From assembly GCA_036850595.1 (NCBI GenBank), contig CM072152.1:12853640-12917639 (forward strand): 64,000 nucleotides of DNA, written 5' to 3'. The stretch comes from Rhyacichthys aspro (taxonomy: Eukaryota; Chordata; Actinopteri; Gobiiformes; Rhyacichthyidae). The notes beneath the pieces are model-generated. The model saw nothing but the letters and a program-made list of their open reading frames with translations. It made no database searches and was not told the origin of the DNA. Position numbers and translations under genes: made by a program. Shown here piece by piece: positions 48,301 to 62,100 of this stretch; the stretch's first letter is position 1; each line of letters begins with the position of its first letter.

Positions 48301-49858
48301 ACTCTTTGTTTACAGACAGCATACACCATCCCTATCTTGGCCTTTGCTTTTGTTTGCCACCCCGAGGTCCTGCCCATCTACACTGAGCTACGCAAGTGAG
48401 TCAGCCCTCTACACCCTCAACTGTTTGATAACATTTCAGTGTGGAATCTTGTGTTTGCATCCATTGACTTTCCTGCTGCGTGATTTCAGTCCATCAACGA
48501 AGAAAATGCAGAAAGTGTCCAACCTCTCCATCTTAATCATGTACACTATGTATTTCCTGGCTGCTCTGTTCGGCTACCTGACCTTTTACGGTGAGACGAT
48601 GGCATCTGGAGTTCATATTTACAATAGAACACTTACTGAATGTTTGCGGAGTGATAAGCGCTAATACTCACTCTTAAATGTAGGCTTACTGGCCCGTCTA
48701 GTGGTGAACATTTGTTACTACAGCTTTTTAATGAGACTTTGAAAGGAACGTGTGGGTTTTGTGTTCTGACAGACAAAGTGGAGCCTGAGCTGCTGCACAC
48801 TTACAGCCGCATCGACCCCTACGACACACTCATCCTGTGTGTGCGCGTGGCCGTCCTCACTGCCGTCACACTGACCGTCCCGATCGTGTTGTTTCCCGTA
48901 AGTGTGGATCTCAAACTGATTGTCGCAGTGTGGTTTTATTCATTCAGTATATCCCTCTATGTATCTATACATATCCCGCAGGTTCGAAGAGCCATTCTGC
49001 AGATGCTGTTCCCTGAAAAGTCTTTTAACTGGTTGCGTCACATCGGCATTGCTGTCGTTCTGCTGACCCTCATTAACATGCTAGTTATATTTGCCCCAAA
49101 TATTCTGGGCATCTTTGGTGTGATTGGTAAGTTTATTATAAGCATTAACAACAGGATGTCTATTGAACACCACCAGGCTCATTATATTGTATTTTTGTAC
49201 AAACTTGTTTGGCTTCTCAATAGGATATATTTGATTATAGGTTACGTTTAATGTCTTAACTCTCATACTTGCTTAGCTTTGATTTTTCACTCATTCTTTT
49301 CACTTCCTGACCTCAAACCCTACACATTAACACACTGGCAGCCCTAAGTCATATTATTGTTGCTTTTTGTTCTCAAAAAGGAGGTGACATTTCACAGGTT
49401 AGAGGTCAGAGATGAAAGAAAACGAAAAGGGAGACAAAGGATGTTTCTTTGATGATCATACGCCTGCATCTAACAAACATTCAACATTATTTACACTGAT
49501 TTCTTACAAATAATCATACGAAATCTGTTTTTTTTAGGTGCCACTTCTGCTCCTTGTCTCATTTTCATCTTCCCTGCTGTATTCTACATGCGCATTGTTC
49601 CTAAAGACAAAGAACCTATGACATCTGTTCCTAAGATAGTGGTATGGATTTACTCTTGTTGTAATTACTGAAGCTAAAATGAATCTAAAAACCCTTTTTA
49701 ACACACCAGGATCTGTGCTTGTTTCTCACCAGTGATGTTTTTTTTCACCATAGGCTGCCTGTTTCGCTGCACTCGGTGTCTCTTTCATGGTAATGAGTCT
49801 GAGCTTCATCATCATTGACTGGACAACAGGGACCAGTCGTGCTGGTGGAGGCCACTAG
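42321..49858 (+). CDS. slc38a3: SLC38A3 (SNAT3), system N amino acid transporter, 16 coding exons
   Basis: Coding exons: 42321-42424, 42730-42750, 42882-42963, 43039-43154, 44477-44550, 44654-44746, 44958-45039, 46722-46804, 47800-47858, 48051-48212, 48316-48395, 48490-48590, 48773-48897, 48982-49126, 49538-49641, 49754-49858. Sum 1,536 nt, 511 aa (human 504). The first coding exon opens at acceptor 42244 with a short 5' UTR. Seen: cytosolic N-terminus, then about 11 hydrophobic segments starting at FGMSVFNLGNAIMGSGILGL, the TM1 region whose Asn matters for ion coupling in the family; a large loop with sequons NST and NVS in the 48051-48212 exon; the C-terminus TGTSRAGGGH close to human SNAT3. 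Family knowledge: plasma-membrane Na+-coupled, H+-antiporting transport of glutamine, asparagine and histidine in liver, kidney and astrocytes. SNAT3 rather than SNAT5 is supported by the C-terminus and by rbm5 and gnai2 as neighbours in the human order and orientation. Confidence 0.95.
42730..42750 (+). other. slc38a3: 21-nt microexon of slc38a3
   Basis: AAATGGCACTCAAACTGTCAG lies between an AG acceptor (42729) and a GTATGT donor (42751). Its phase fits: CA at the end of the preceding exon plus A makes Gln, and its final AG plus A of the next exon makes Arg. It adds seven codons (NGTQTV plus a split Arg), and skipping it keeps the frame. Confidence 0.65.
43155..44476 (+). other. slc38a3: slc38a3 intron after the first transmembrane exon
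   Basis: Noncoding. The part at 43,500-44,040 is richer in GC than its surroundings and may be an inserted repeat, but I cannot match it to a family or find its ends. Confidence 0.4.
45040..46721 (+). other. slc38a3: slc38a3 intron, 1.7 kb
   Basis: Noncoding; includes the hexamer-like tract at 45961-45996. The open frames in this stretch are short and unlike known proteins. Confidence 0.55.
45961..45996. repeat. degenerate CTTAAC hexamer tract
   Basis: About six imperfect CTTAAC/CTTAAA units. This is not the vertebrate telomere unit (CCCTAA). Confidence 0.7.
46806..47215. repeat. diverged teleost dispersed repeat (family unresolved)
   Basis: Starts with CCTTTATTTATACAGGAGAA and a 'TTGAGAGTC' stretch, followed by long A-rich sequence with many AAAACAA/ATAAAA runs. 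This resembles a common fish repeat that begins CTTTATTTAACCAGG. The copy is degraded, and boundaries are approximate. It sits inside the slc38a3 intron 46805-47799. Confidence 0.4.
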
Positions 49859-52200
49859 ATCCCACTAAAGAGTTTAAGAAGATCTGACAAAAAAGGAATC
49901 AGAAATAGTCACTGTAAAGGGAGCACTGTAACCTCAAGGGGAACACACTATATAAAGCACAGTTCAGAGGTTTGGTAACTGTACAAATATTAAGAAAGTG
50001 TGTCAGACTGTCTTCTTCTCACACATGTCCTCTTAAAACAGATTTATTATAGTCTATAAATCCAATTAAAATAATGCAATGTATGTTTTATAAATAATCA
50101 GAGCAGAACAGGGTCTGTGTGATGGTATGGTCCTTTCCTGCTTCTTCCTCCGTATTTAGACACAGATAACTGCAGCTGGTACTGTACAGAGTCCTCATGA
50201 TTGTCTTTTGACTGAGAACAGGAGGGCATTTAAAAAGAGATACAAAAAAGCTTATATTTACCAAATATTATTTTCCATAAGACGCACAAAGAGAGAATAG
50301 CCTCCAAAGAGGACAAAACTCAAATGGTTATTTTAAAATGCTTTAGAACGAAGATGTGTTCAATGGCCTTTTGGCGTTTTGACATATCACTGTAATTAAA
50401 CTCTTAAGATCAGGTTACTTTCTACAGACACTGGTGCCTTTTTAAATTTGGTTAAAGACACAAACATATATCAAAGACAGGAATGTATATTTATTTAGTC
50501 ACTGTATCTGTTTTTAATTACAAAAGAGCTATATTTAACTATGCTTTTTGATGAAGTTAGTAAGTTCACTGCGTAATTTTGTTTTTGCTTTAACTTTAGG
50601 TAAATGTGGACAGTGTTTTAGACTGATCATGTTTTAGTACGACCTCACTGCAAACACAGTGCAAACCCACAACAAATCTCATGATGCATTATATTTTTTT
50701 TCTCTGTTGCCTGTAATAGATGGAGCAGTTTTCCATGTAAAAATAATGCGTTTGCTATATTTACTTATTTTAAAATGCTTTTGTACAAGTCAGTTAGACT
50801 CCTACTATAAAAAGCTGAAGATACTAGATCACTTTGAAGCTGTAGTCTCAGAGGTGCTAAACAAAAACAAACCTGCTGGTGGGTGTGGTCATTTGAGGAA
50901 GATAATTGGAGTGATTTAAAGTATATCGTGAGAGTAATGACTTAAGTATTTTGCTTTCTCTACATTTAGTATTTGGTCATGAATGTTCTGCATGGTGTTT
51001 TTGTGCAGTCTTAAAGTCCTTTTGCTTAGTGAACCACACTATTGTGAAGCAGAACTAGTTGTTTCTATATAAATGTAGATAAAGCAACTTCAAGTAAAGC
51101 ATTTGAAAGTCCTCCTGTGCTGTGGTGACAGCAGTGTTATATTAGTTATAAAGCCTTCCTAATTCTTTTTCTGTTTTGTGATTATATGTCACAAATCAGT
51201 TTTGAATATGTGTAGATGTATGTACAAAGATTATGTTTAATTATACAAAAAGTGTATATAAGTCAAACATAATGGCTACTTGGACCTAAAATGGTTTTGT
51301 ATTGTCTCACAACTCGCAGGCTTCAGTAAATCTCTTTGTATATCATTACATTATTTATGTATTGCTCTGTTTGTTTTGTAGATTTGATCAAATTGTTTCA
51401 ACAGGAGCTCTGTCCCTTGCTTTTCCAAACGTTTGTGGTAATTTGTCAAAATGAAGGTCTTGTTTTGACATGTTTGCTGAAAGAGAAGAATTCACTTGAG
51501 GAGATCATGCCAAAATAACAACTGACTACCTACTGCTTCAGATACCTTTAACTCTGCAACAACTGCCACAGTTTTAATGCCACAAGAGTGCCACTTTAAT
51601 GCATTTCTAATCAATGTATTATCTTACTATGGTTGTTGTTCAGGACATAAATGTTAAATGAGAATGACTTTACACTAAATGTAATTTGAAGACATGGCTT
51701 TATATTATAAAAGCTTGTATGTAAATGTAAACTTTTTTTTTATTTTAATGCATATTTACTGTAGCTTGTAAAATATCAATAGCAGGGACAGATTTAGTCT
51801 GGCATTAAATAATTCTAGATATTTCTACATGTGGCCTACTGTCATTTATTTTGAATGGAATAAGCAGCCTGCTGATGGTGTGTGCTTTATCTGTCAAGGC
51901 CATAGTCTGTTTACAGAAAAACACAAAAACTGAACGTCAGGTCATTATGGCCCTGCACTAATGTCCTTGTTTTGTCAACAGTAACATAAATCTTAGGCTT
52001 TAATCTGGCTGCACACATTGAAACAATAGATTCTTATGCTCAAAGACAATTGTGGCTTAGCAGTTTATATTATTAGCTTAAATACCAACATCAGAAAGGT
52101 ATGGCTAAAGATCTCGTCTGCCTTAAGTAGGACCAGATACATTTCTGATTAAAATCACGACGTTTGCAGAAACATATTTTCTTTCAAATAATTCATTTTC
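49859..52200 (+). other. slc38a3: slc38a3 3' UTR and downstream flank
   Basis: AT-rich DNA after the slc38a3 stop. I find no strong canonical AATAAA signal with a clear context; ATTAAA at 51804-51809 is a weak candidate, which would imply a 3' UTR near 2 kb. No other gene is recognised. Confidence 0.4.
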
Positions 52201-52499
52201 CCAGCAGCAGCTAAAATATGTCCATGTGTCCAGGTGGGGGCGCTGTGCACCTCCTCTTTTCTCGTCCTAATTAGGCTACGTGCTGGAGGTATTTGATAAA
52301 CATGGGGCTTATCTCGTTAGTTACTGAGGTGGTGTGTCCTGCATTCGTGTAAACCCCGAGGCCCGCTGCTGCACAGTCCAGCCCCAGAGTGAACACCAAC
52401 ACTGTCCCGGCTGAACGCGCGTGAACAGCAGCAGAACCATGATGATGATGGCACAGCGCCCACTGCAGTCTGCCCGCCGCCACGCTGCTCTCCAAATCA

Positions 52500-53018
52500 C
52501 GCCTCACTTGCTTCCTCTCTAATTGGTTCCACACAAGGTACGGCGAGGAGCTCACCTGCCCTAATTGGACTATCGCGACAGTTCGTCCGAGTGACGTCCC
52601 TGATCCTGGTCGAAGACTTTCAATTGAGCAAAAGGAGCGAAAGTGAGGATGTTCTGCTAATTAAGGAGGACTGTCGCAGACGAAGGAGCAGGCCGAGGCA
52701 AGTGTGTGAGAGCTGTAGCAGCGAGCATTGGCATTTGACTGTGTGAATGGATGCAGGACGCACACGTAGCTGTGAGCGAGTCGACATGGACCAGCAATAA
52801 CAAACGGAACCTGCAATCAAAAATCCCTAATGATCCGGACGCGTCGTTTTTAGCTCAAGCTGAACAGGAAGAGTGACAACAACTCTACTAAAATCGGTTA
52901 TTTCCCTTCACTGGAAAGGGAAGCTGCTCCATTTGTTATTGTGGGCATTGGCTGTGTGGCAGTTCGGCACACTGAGACCCATTCGCTCTGAAGCCTTGCT
53001 TTTGCGTTTGAAGGAGCC
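52500..53018 (+). promoter_or_regulatory. gnai2: gnai2 promoter and 5' UTR
   Basis: GC-richer region directly before the gnai2 start. Inverted CCAAT boxes (ATTGG) occur near 52522 and 52565, and TGACGTCC, a CRE-like site, at 52592-52599. The transcription start is probably between these sites and about 52,700. No TATA box is evident. Confidence 0.5.
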
Positions 53019-53136
53019 ATGGGTTGTACGGTGAGCGCCGAAGATAAGGCCGCCGCGGAGAGATCCAAAATGATTGACAAAAACCTCCGAGAGGACGGCG
53101 AGAAGGCGGCCAGAGAGGTCAAGTTGCTGTTATTAG
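53019..53136 (+). CDS. gnai2: G protein alpha-i2, coding exon 1 only (gene continues beyond the window)
   Basis: The exon encodes the first 39 residues plus one base of codon 40, matching human GNAI2 with the start [20 protein letters not shown] and ending VKLLLLG. Gly2 (N-myristoylation) and Cys3 (palmitoylation) are present; the alpha-N helix follows. A GTAGGT donor at 53137 splits the P-loop GAGESGKS after the first base of its leading Gly codon, as in other Gi genes. Family knowledge: plasma-membrane GTPase subunit that couples receptors to inhibition of adenylyl cyclase. The residues fit GNAI2 better than GNAI1 or GNAI3 because of the neighbouring slc38a3 and the [14 protein letters not shown] start. 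No further exon is recognised before position 64000. Confidence 0.93.
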
Positions 53137-56100
53137 GTAGGTACCCCATTTTGTCATAGCTCCACTAAAACTGAACCAACCATAAGTGCAAAACCAAGAC
53201 TGAATTTCTTCTTCGTTCCTGCAGGAAAGGTGCTGTAATGTTTGTGCTTTGAATTGAATCCAAAAAGTCTAAAAATATATATATTGTAAAGTACAACTTT
53301 GTCTCTGCCATAAAGGTTTAGTTAAGGACTGTGTTGGCCCCACCTTGTCCTCCCTGATTGGTCACGTGGCCCCAAATATTGAGAGTGGTCAACATTAGAA
53401 CTGGCAGGACATATCCCTTCATCTGTAGTACTGCTTGACCTTAGTTACAGAATAGTATTTGTACTTTATTGGATCACTTTTCAATAGAAATGCAGTATTT
53501 TAGGTCAAATTTACTATGCCATTCTCTTTACTGGCAACACACACAGTAGTTAATTCTAAACAATGACATTTTCTTAATTTAGATTTACTACAGTATGGTA
53601 CTTCCTGAGTGATTTGGTACAAGGCGATAGGAAATTTAAATGCAGCTTTTAAGCCTTGTAGACTTGCCATCAGACTGAAGTGTTGCCATATGATGAGTTT
53701 AAAAAGATTCACAAAGTATGGGTACAGCAGCCATAGTGACTTGTACAATTAGCTGCATAGGAAAAAAAATAACGTTGTAATTAAGATTCCCATGTGTCCA
53801 AAACCCGTGTTATTAATTAGGCAACACAAGTGTCTGTATTACTTGATCAGATATCATCATGTCGACACGCTGCACGGCTTCTCAGTCAGAGCTCTCACGG
53901 CTGGCATTGTGCCCAGAAAGCCTGATTCACAGTATCAAAAGAAAAAAGTGGCGCGCCAGGACTAAACATTAACAGGGTTCCACTTCTGCAGAACTCGCAA
54001 ATACACAGCGATGGATAGAAAAACAAACGGCAACTGTTGTTTTTGGACATTGACGCATACAAGTGTATTATTAAAAGGGTTCTTCACTTGGGGAAACCTG
54101 CCACTTTAAAAACACACTGTCTCTTCCTCCTTCTGCCTCTTTCACACACAGCCCTCCCACTCGCCGCATTCTCACTTCTCTCCTCATCCAAGTCAGCTGT
54201 CTTTGTTTGCCATCATCTTCTTCTTGAAATGTCTTTCTTCTTTTTTAAATGTGTTCATAGTACAACCTGACCTGAATACAGTCTCAAACTTGAAGAGGGA
54301 GCACACAGAGATAGGTGTGGTAGGGGGTGGGTGTCATCCTGCTGTGACAAGCTCCTAATAGAGCAGAGGATGTGGCTAAGTGCTGAGGAGCAGCGGGGCG
54401 ACATGTTCACTGCTGATGACCCACAATCAGGAAGTGACAGGTGCTTTTGTTGCTCTCAGACTCACTTGTTAATCATCCGCCACCAAAAGGATCCAGATAA
54501 TGAATACGCATTTATTTTTAGTGATGACAAAAGAAAATTCTCCTCATCTCTGGAGTCCTCATCTTCAAAAGTTTGTCGCTGCAAGTGTCACTTGATTACC
54601 CTGCTCTTTACTCATTTCTAGTTCAGTGAGTGATGGTTTCAACCACAAATTCTCATTTAATTCATAGACACAATATGACACAATTATTGCCTATAACCAC
54701 ATCCTCCATTAATTGCAATAAATGTGTTCTAGTCACCCAAAGCAGACAAGTCAATGACAGACTTTATGAAATTAAAAATCTAAAAATCACATGTGGTATT
54801 GCAGTGTGTGGTATGTGCAAATTTCAACTATTTCGACAATAGCAACTAGAGCAGCTCAACTAATAATGTATATATAATATTTTTAAGACCCCATTTGCTC
54901 TGCTTTATACATGCACCTGTAAATCTGCCTAAACAAATTAAAATGAAAACTAACTAGTTTTACATGTAAGATTGGGATATCTTGCAATTATTTCTCTTTC
55001 ACTGCTTGATAATCCTTGATGTTCAATAATATTCAATGTGTTCGCAACACAATGTGCAACTACTAAAATCTCAGCAAAGTAGCCAGACATGATCCTGAGG
55101 CTGTATCCAGTTTAACTCTGGATTTCTAACATATCACAATGCGGTCTCAATGATGTCTGATAGTTCTTGTTCTTATATTTTGTTTGTACATTGATTACAT
55201 TTATACGCCTTGAGCTGATAATGGGGAGCTTTTTGACAGGCAGTGGAGGCCTTTTATGAAACAATTTTTCTTGGCTCAATTTTGAAAGAGATAAAAATGA
55301 ACTTATCTTTATTGTATGTTGGCTAGAGTGAGAAATCATTCATCATATTACAAACTCATTGGGTAACATGTAAAATGTTGTTTTCTTTACGAGTGGGCTG
55401 AAGACACAATACAGAAGATAATATGGTGGTCTTGATTGTAGGAGACTGAGTGCAATGAAGAGTGCATTCAAGCTTGAGTGGTGTTTTCTCTTTGTATAGA
55501 TTCATGATGAACTATGGGATGTTTGTATAATGGCTACAAACAGGAACAGAAAAACAAAGTTGCATGAATATATGATGCAACTGCATAGGAAGTGTGGCTC
55601 ATGGTAACATTAATGCTTAGGTGCTTCCCTTCGTTTTTAAAATAGAGGCCAGTGCAAATAAGCTGGGCGTGTGCCTTTTAGATGCTCAGGAAGTGTGCTG
55701 AAGGAGGAAGCCATTTCATTTGGTGCGTGTCAAGTCCTAACTGCAAAAGAGCGTAATGTTCACGCTTCTAAATGCAACGAAATACAGCAACATTGGAAAG
55801 CGTAATGTGTTTTGCCCTCCAGAGAGAGTAAAGTAACATTAGTAGAGCTGTTCCCACTCACTGCAGCAATAACAAACACATTTAAAATGGAAAGGACATT
55901 ATTGTCTTTTACATGTTCACCCCTAAATTCTCCTCTGAACCTCTGAGTATTAATTAGCCCTCTGCAGAGCTTATCACTAATTCCTGCCCGAGGCGCGTGA
56001 TCATAATAATAGTGCTGCACAGACGTGACTCACCTCATGACACAGAGAGAAGCTCTGAGTGAGACTGTCCATCCACAAGATGACAGCTCCACAACTGGCC

Positions 56101-59100
56101 ACAAACTAAGAAAGTATACTTGTGTAATGTTCGTCACGTCTGGGGGAAATGCCACAAAATCCTTTTCAAACACATGCATTTTTGCTGAACCAGCTAAGTC
56201 TGTCATTGAGGATACACGTGGAATATATCATAAATATCAAAGAGTATGTTTTTGTGCATAACTTTACAGGTGCAAAGTGTTTGAGAGATGGAATTCTTAG
56301 GTCGAACGTGTCTGTGAATTTGATGTGCCAGTGATACCAAATATGTCCATATATGGCGAGGCATATACTGACGTGTGAAGATTTCCTGAATGGTGCAGAA
56401 TAGAGGTTTGCGACTTCCTGTCAGTGTTTGTGGAAGTGAGAATGCCTTGCGTTGTTTTGCAGAAGCTTGTCACATGCACGATATGTCTTCCTTTTTCTTT
56501 ATAAGCTTCTTTTAATTGATATCTTTTTAATATTAACTCAGATTATTGAAGTAATCAGTTTTTATACAGTTTGAAAGAGGACGCAATAATGACCATGCTA
56601 CAAAATAATTCTAATCGTAATACTGCGAATATAGTGTGCATTTTGTTTAAGCATTGCAACATTTCCATTGCTTCTAGTCCTGCAGTATGTGCTTTGAACA
56701 GTGAAAAAAAAATCTCAGCCCTTGGTGTGGTTTTGATGTTTCACACTCTGTAGGATTCCTGCACAGAGAGAGGACCTCTTCTCCTCGAGGCAATCGTTCC
56801 AGTCATGATTATTTGCAAGTTTAGAAGTTATAATGTAATGATGTGATGAATTGACGGGTATATTTGTTGGAGAAACGCACAAAAGGCCTTCTCTCCAAAG
56901 TGTTGTGACAGTCCTTATCTGTGGTAGATGCCGATGACATGCCCTATCCCTGCACACTTCCATTTTCTAATCCTATTTCTATTATCAGACCCATGCATTA
57001 TTCAGGCCGGTATCTTTTATCTCGTTCCCATTTACCAGTTTTTTCACTCTCCTTTTAACCTATCTTCCAGGTAAAAAAAAGTCAGGCTCAGAAAAGTGTA
57101 AAGCTTTGAGGTACTTAAACGTTTATGTGTTTTATCACTGCACTGCCTTCAGATTTCAGTATTAATCATCTGATAGTGGATGTATTACTTGTAGTACTAT
57201 ACAATTGGCTGTTGAAGTATCCGTGAATAGCCTGGCCTTGGGTTTTCATGTGATTTCCATGTTTTTCATTTTGTACTACACTGGCTTTAAACGGACATGA
57301 GGTACCAGAACATTACAGAAAAACAAGCCCTGAGCTGGCTTAATAGAAGATGAAAATGTAAAACAGATCCTAACACACATATTTGCACTTTTGAATGTTT
57401 GGAGGCTGTCATCTAACCAAAGATAAATGCTTCCTCGTGAACTGTAATGTTGAGATTCACCGTTCACTTCCACAACACAAACTCCAACGACAAAATATAG
57501 CTTTGGCTGATTGTTTTATGTGCAAGAATGAAAGATAATCTACTTTTCCTGCAGCAGGAAAAGGTAGTGGCAGATTGTGACTGCAGATAAGACGTTTTCT
57601 ACAGCTCCAACCCTGGCAAAAGAATGAACTTCACTCTTTCTTTGTGTCAACGTTTGATGAAGCAATTGTGTAAGACTAATAACTTGTCTAGAAGAGTGTG
57701 CATGCACCGCTCGAGAGGAATAGACTTCAGAGGGCAACATTAATGATCATCATCTCTAGTGCACGGTGAATCAAGTGAAGGCTTCATACCCCAGTGTTCA
57801 AGGTGACTCATTAATTTGCCACCGAGCTCTTTCTGGATGTCACCTGTAACTTGGCACACAAAACAACATCAAATCTAAAATTGTGGGGTCATCAAACCGA
57901 CAGACTCATTTGTTTTATGACTCCTCAGTTTGAGAAGTCTGGCTCATTTTGTTGTAATTTCTGTTCAATGACGATCAATCAGAATGGCCCAATGAATCAC
58001 TATGTAAGTAAAAAAACATTTGTCTTACAACTGCCCCTCTATTGTTCATCATATTAATGACCAGAAATAAAATATGTAGCCAGATGAAAAATAATGAAAT
58101 CATGGTTTTTTTTTTTTTTATGAAAGTGACGTTTGTTTAAATTAGTTATGATGCTTTCACTCATTTTAACCTCTACTTCTGTCCCCCAGGCCCTGCCAAA
58201 CTGAGGCGAAGGGCAGCGTATTTCTGCTTTAAAATCCCCATTGCTCAGGTGGCTTCTGTTCTTCATGTGTTAAAAGGATGTTCAAGGTGGCACTTGGACA
58301 TTAACTGAGCCTTCGTTTTTCCATTATGGTTCGAATGAATCAATGCTCGACTTCCATAGAATACTGAAGCACTGCGTTATCGTAGGTGGCTGTGTGAGTC
58401 CAGATTAGTCTTGACTCCTGACTCCGGTGCTTACGCTTACACAAGCTAGGATTTGGACTGTAAGCCTCACTTTTCTACATCCTTCTAGTGCTCTGGACGG
58501 TAAGACTCACCTGACTTGATGCAGAAAAGAATGGAGCTTGTAAGATGTCCAAATATCAATACTCGTAGACACAGTTAGGAAGTCGATCTGATTAATGCAG
58601 ATGTTAAGTTCTTTTATTTGTGGTGAATGCAAATAACCTACAAACTTTCTGTGTATCTGATGAAAAAATGAATAGTTTAAGTATTCGTGCACAGTATGGT
58701 GATAAGATTTCCTCATGATCTTACATATGTCTTTTTAACATATTACTCTCCATTGATCTTCAGTTGCCAGGGAAGCAAAATGCATACATTGAATACATTT
58801 TAGTCTCTACTCTACCAACACACTGCAGGAGCCCAATGAATATCACATTTTAATGATTAACAAGTATGTTTTCCATTTGACCAATGACACAGAACAGCAA
58901 GCATCTGACTTTTACTAATTTGAACCAGTTGGAGTCTCTTGAATGCTCAGGGAAAAATAATAAGCTACTTGATTTAGTGTCAGTGATGAGCTGACCTTTT
59001 AGGAATATTAAGATGGAAATAATCAAGCAGATGTGACCTCAATATTTGTGCCACTTCAGGGCATCTATCAGTGTATTCAGTGCACGCTTTTCATTTATCT

Positions 59101-62100
59101 GCCACTTACCATCACAAACATAAAAAAAATCCAAATATTGCTGTTTGCCTCCTGTCATGTTTGTATCTTTTTACTTTTCTCATAATATATAACCTCAAAT
59201 AAATAGCTGTGGAATATTTTAAAATGCTGATAACCCTATAGCTACGGCACATCTGCTCCAGTTCCCTTCTAACGCTGCAGGCCTTTAATTGTGTGTATGA
59301 AAAGTGTCCCATGATAAAGACATCAATAATAAATATATTTGTTCCTGTGAGGATTTGAGTCGCGGAGACAATGTTGTTTTGAATCCAAATCTCAGTCTAC
59401 ACACGGTAAATTGAAGTATTCCTCTGAGCTGTGTGCTTGGCGGGCAATGACTCCTTGACATGCCCATATACCATTGCCACAACTCTTAAAAAGCTGCTTG
59501 TAGTTTGTCAAGCTCCCACTGTGCCAGATGGGATCACAATATAACACATACAGTCCCTACACTCCAGAGGACAAGTTAAGCTCTTAGCTGAAGTGATGAG
59601 ACACTTCTGGATGATCAGTCAGTATTGATTGTAGAGCAAATGTCTTTTTTATAGCAGGCAGAAGATTTGCCTCTGTGATCGTTACAATGAATGAGGAGAT
59701 ACTTTATTAGTATTACTGAGAGAGCTGCAAAAAGAAAGTAGTTTAATGTAACAGCCAGTATATTCAACTGACAAAATAAAGCTTATAATCTATTTATCTT
59801 TCCCATTTAGGTGTTTTAAATCAGACCGTTTTTGTCACAAATGAACTCTTGCTGCGCAGTAGAAGCTTTTCACTGAATGGGTCTGTGCTTTTGATATATA
59901 TATGTGTTTTTAGTCTTTGCCCACTTAAATGTTTCAGTGTGTTCATGTTTGTAATTTAGTTTTGCTAAGGAAATGTTGGGCCATAACCATAGCAAATGAT
60001 TGAGTAGCTGCACATGCCAGACTGGCCCTCGTTTCACTCTTTCAGGTCAGACCTTTTCTTTAAAACAACACTTAGACATGTTTTCCCGAAGGAAGTGGCT
60101 CATCAGGAAGTCATTAGTAAACAGAATTTGCTCGGCCCCGACACGTCCTCGCGGCTACAGTAAATGTAATCCTGCCATCACATTCGCAACTTCAACAAAC
60201 ATACTTATTTTACCTATACTGTTTGAGTTGGTTAAACAATGTGCTTGGATCTGCACTCTGAGCCTAATAGGCCGTTACTCACCAATGTTAACCAATGTTA
60301 TTTAGTTAATTGGACGCAGTGAGATGCAGTGTGGTGTGCCGTGTGTTTGCTGAGGCTTGTGTGAGTAGAGTATAGAAGCTGACATGACGGTATGGGCAGA
60401 AACATAGGGAAGCGAGGAGAGAGATAGCACAGCCAAGAAAACACCAGCTACAGCAGTTTTGATGAATAGAGAGTCCTGGTACGTTATACCAACCACAGCT
60501 GATTAGAAATGAAAGTACTGCCAGGCAAGACTCTGCATTGGTGCCGATTGTACAAATGATTAGAGAAACAGACCAGCATGTTAATCTGTTTCAACTAAAA
60601 AAACGAAGAAAATTATCTGAACTCTTATCATACATTTGTTTGTCAATTCTATAAAACATGTTTCCTCATTCCCTAAAAAGCTAGTGTACATCCAGTGTTG
60701 TCAGCGAGGATCGATACATCGTCTAATTAGTGTAATTAATAGGGTCTGTAGTAGCCGAGTGAATATTGATTCATTCTGGAGTGATGGTTGGGGGGTGTTG
60801 TATTGTGATATGTGATACATCCAGTGAGCTGTCACCCACACTGTTGAATCAGCTCTTTTGCAACATTTTTGTGTGCACAACTCTGGGCTGCAGTGCCTCC
60901 TAGAAAACATTTACATCATTAAAATACGTGGATTGTTTGTCAGAAGTACAAAAGTAGCAAAATGTCTTATGAAAATTAAGCGTTTGAGAGTCACAAATTG
61001 GTAACAACAGAACACTGTAAGTCACATAGTGAGATTAGTGCTTTAGTGTGAACCGGTTCATTATTTTCCTGCCTAAGGCTTTCTCCTTGAAATGACTAGA
61101 TCAGTGTCAAAAGACAGAAGAGATATTCCTCCAGGTATTTCCACATTATTCTCATAGCGCAGTCTTTTTTGGCATCATATGCAGGTCACACCTTCGGGAT
61201 TAGAGCTGTAATCTTTTTGGCTCTTCAAGATTCCAAGAAACTTGCCAATACTCCTATTCTTTTGTTGAGATATCCTTACTCTTCAAGTGCAAGTATTATT
61301 GGGAGTATCACAAACTATAACAACCCTTTCCAATTCTAAGAAGTAGCATGTAATAATCTAGTTCCTTATGCCCCTTAACCTCTAATATGAACAAAATGTA
61401 CAGATTGAGAGTTTCACATGTTCTGAGAAACCGCATCAATTTGAAGCATGTAACTACTGTATCACATGTGGTGAGGTGTTTGCTGAGGTGGAGGGCAAGG
61501 AAGAATTTCCATTGGTGAATGAGATGCTGGTGATAAAGAGTTATGAAACAAGTACATCAGCACCATAGTGCCTAATGGTGCTGATGCACTGATACTGATG
61601 GATGAGGTTTAAGAGGATTAAAAGTAATGAAGTACTTGTCACTTTCATTAGGAGGCAATAATGAAGAGGACATTCGGTCATAGACAAAGCTATGTGCAAT
61701 GTCACAGTGTGTATGATAAGTTGTTTTACTAAAATTAAGACTTATTTGGGAAGGCTCTTAAAGCCAAATGAGCAAAGCTCAGTCTTACTCATTAGTTCAG
61801 GCTGCTCCTAAGGTCAATGTGCTGATGCAAGCTCTCCCTGTAAAAAAGCTGCTTATGATGTGACAAATAATGTCTCTGCCGGATGTGCTGTATTGATTTT
61901 TGGTATATATAAGACGCTCCACTGCCATTTTGAATGGATATGTGGCATGTGTAGTAAAGGTGCAGGTCAAATGACCATTTGACCCTGCGTATGAGCAGTT
62001 AAAAGTGTGCATTGCATACAAAGAACAGCATCCTACTCTGCAGAGCTAAGCAGTGCGCCACTAGGCCCCTGTGAGGCTAATGACCTACTTTTCTACTCCA

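Noticed and set aside
52230..52242. CTCF-like site upstream of gnai2 (CCAGGTGGGGGCG)
   Set aside because: Two mismatches in the core make it too weak to list as a site without binding data.
53221..53245. possible gnai2 exon 2 after TGCAG at 53224
   Set aside because: Joined to exon 1 it reads GKVL and then stops, and does not encode the P-loop ESGKST.
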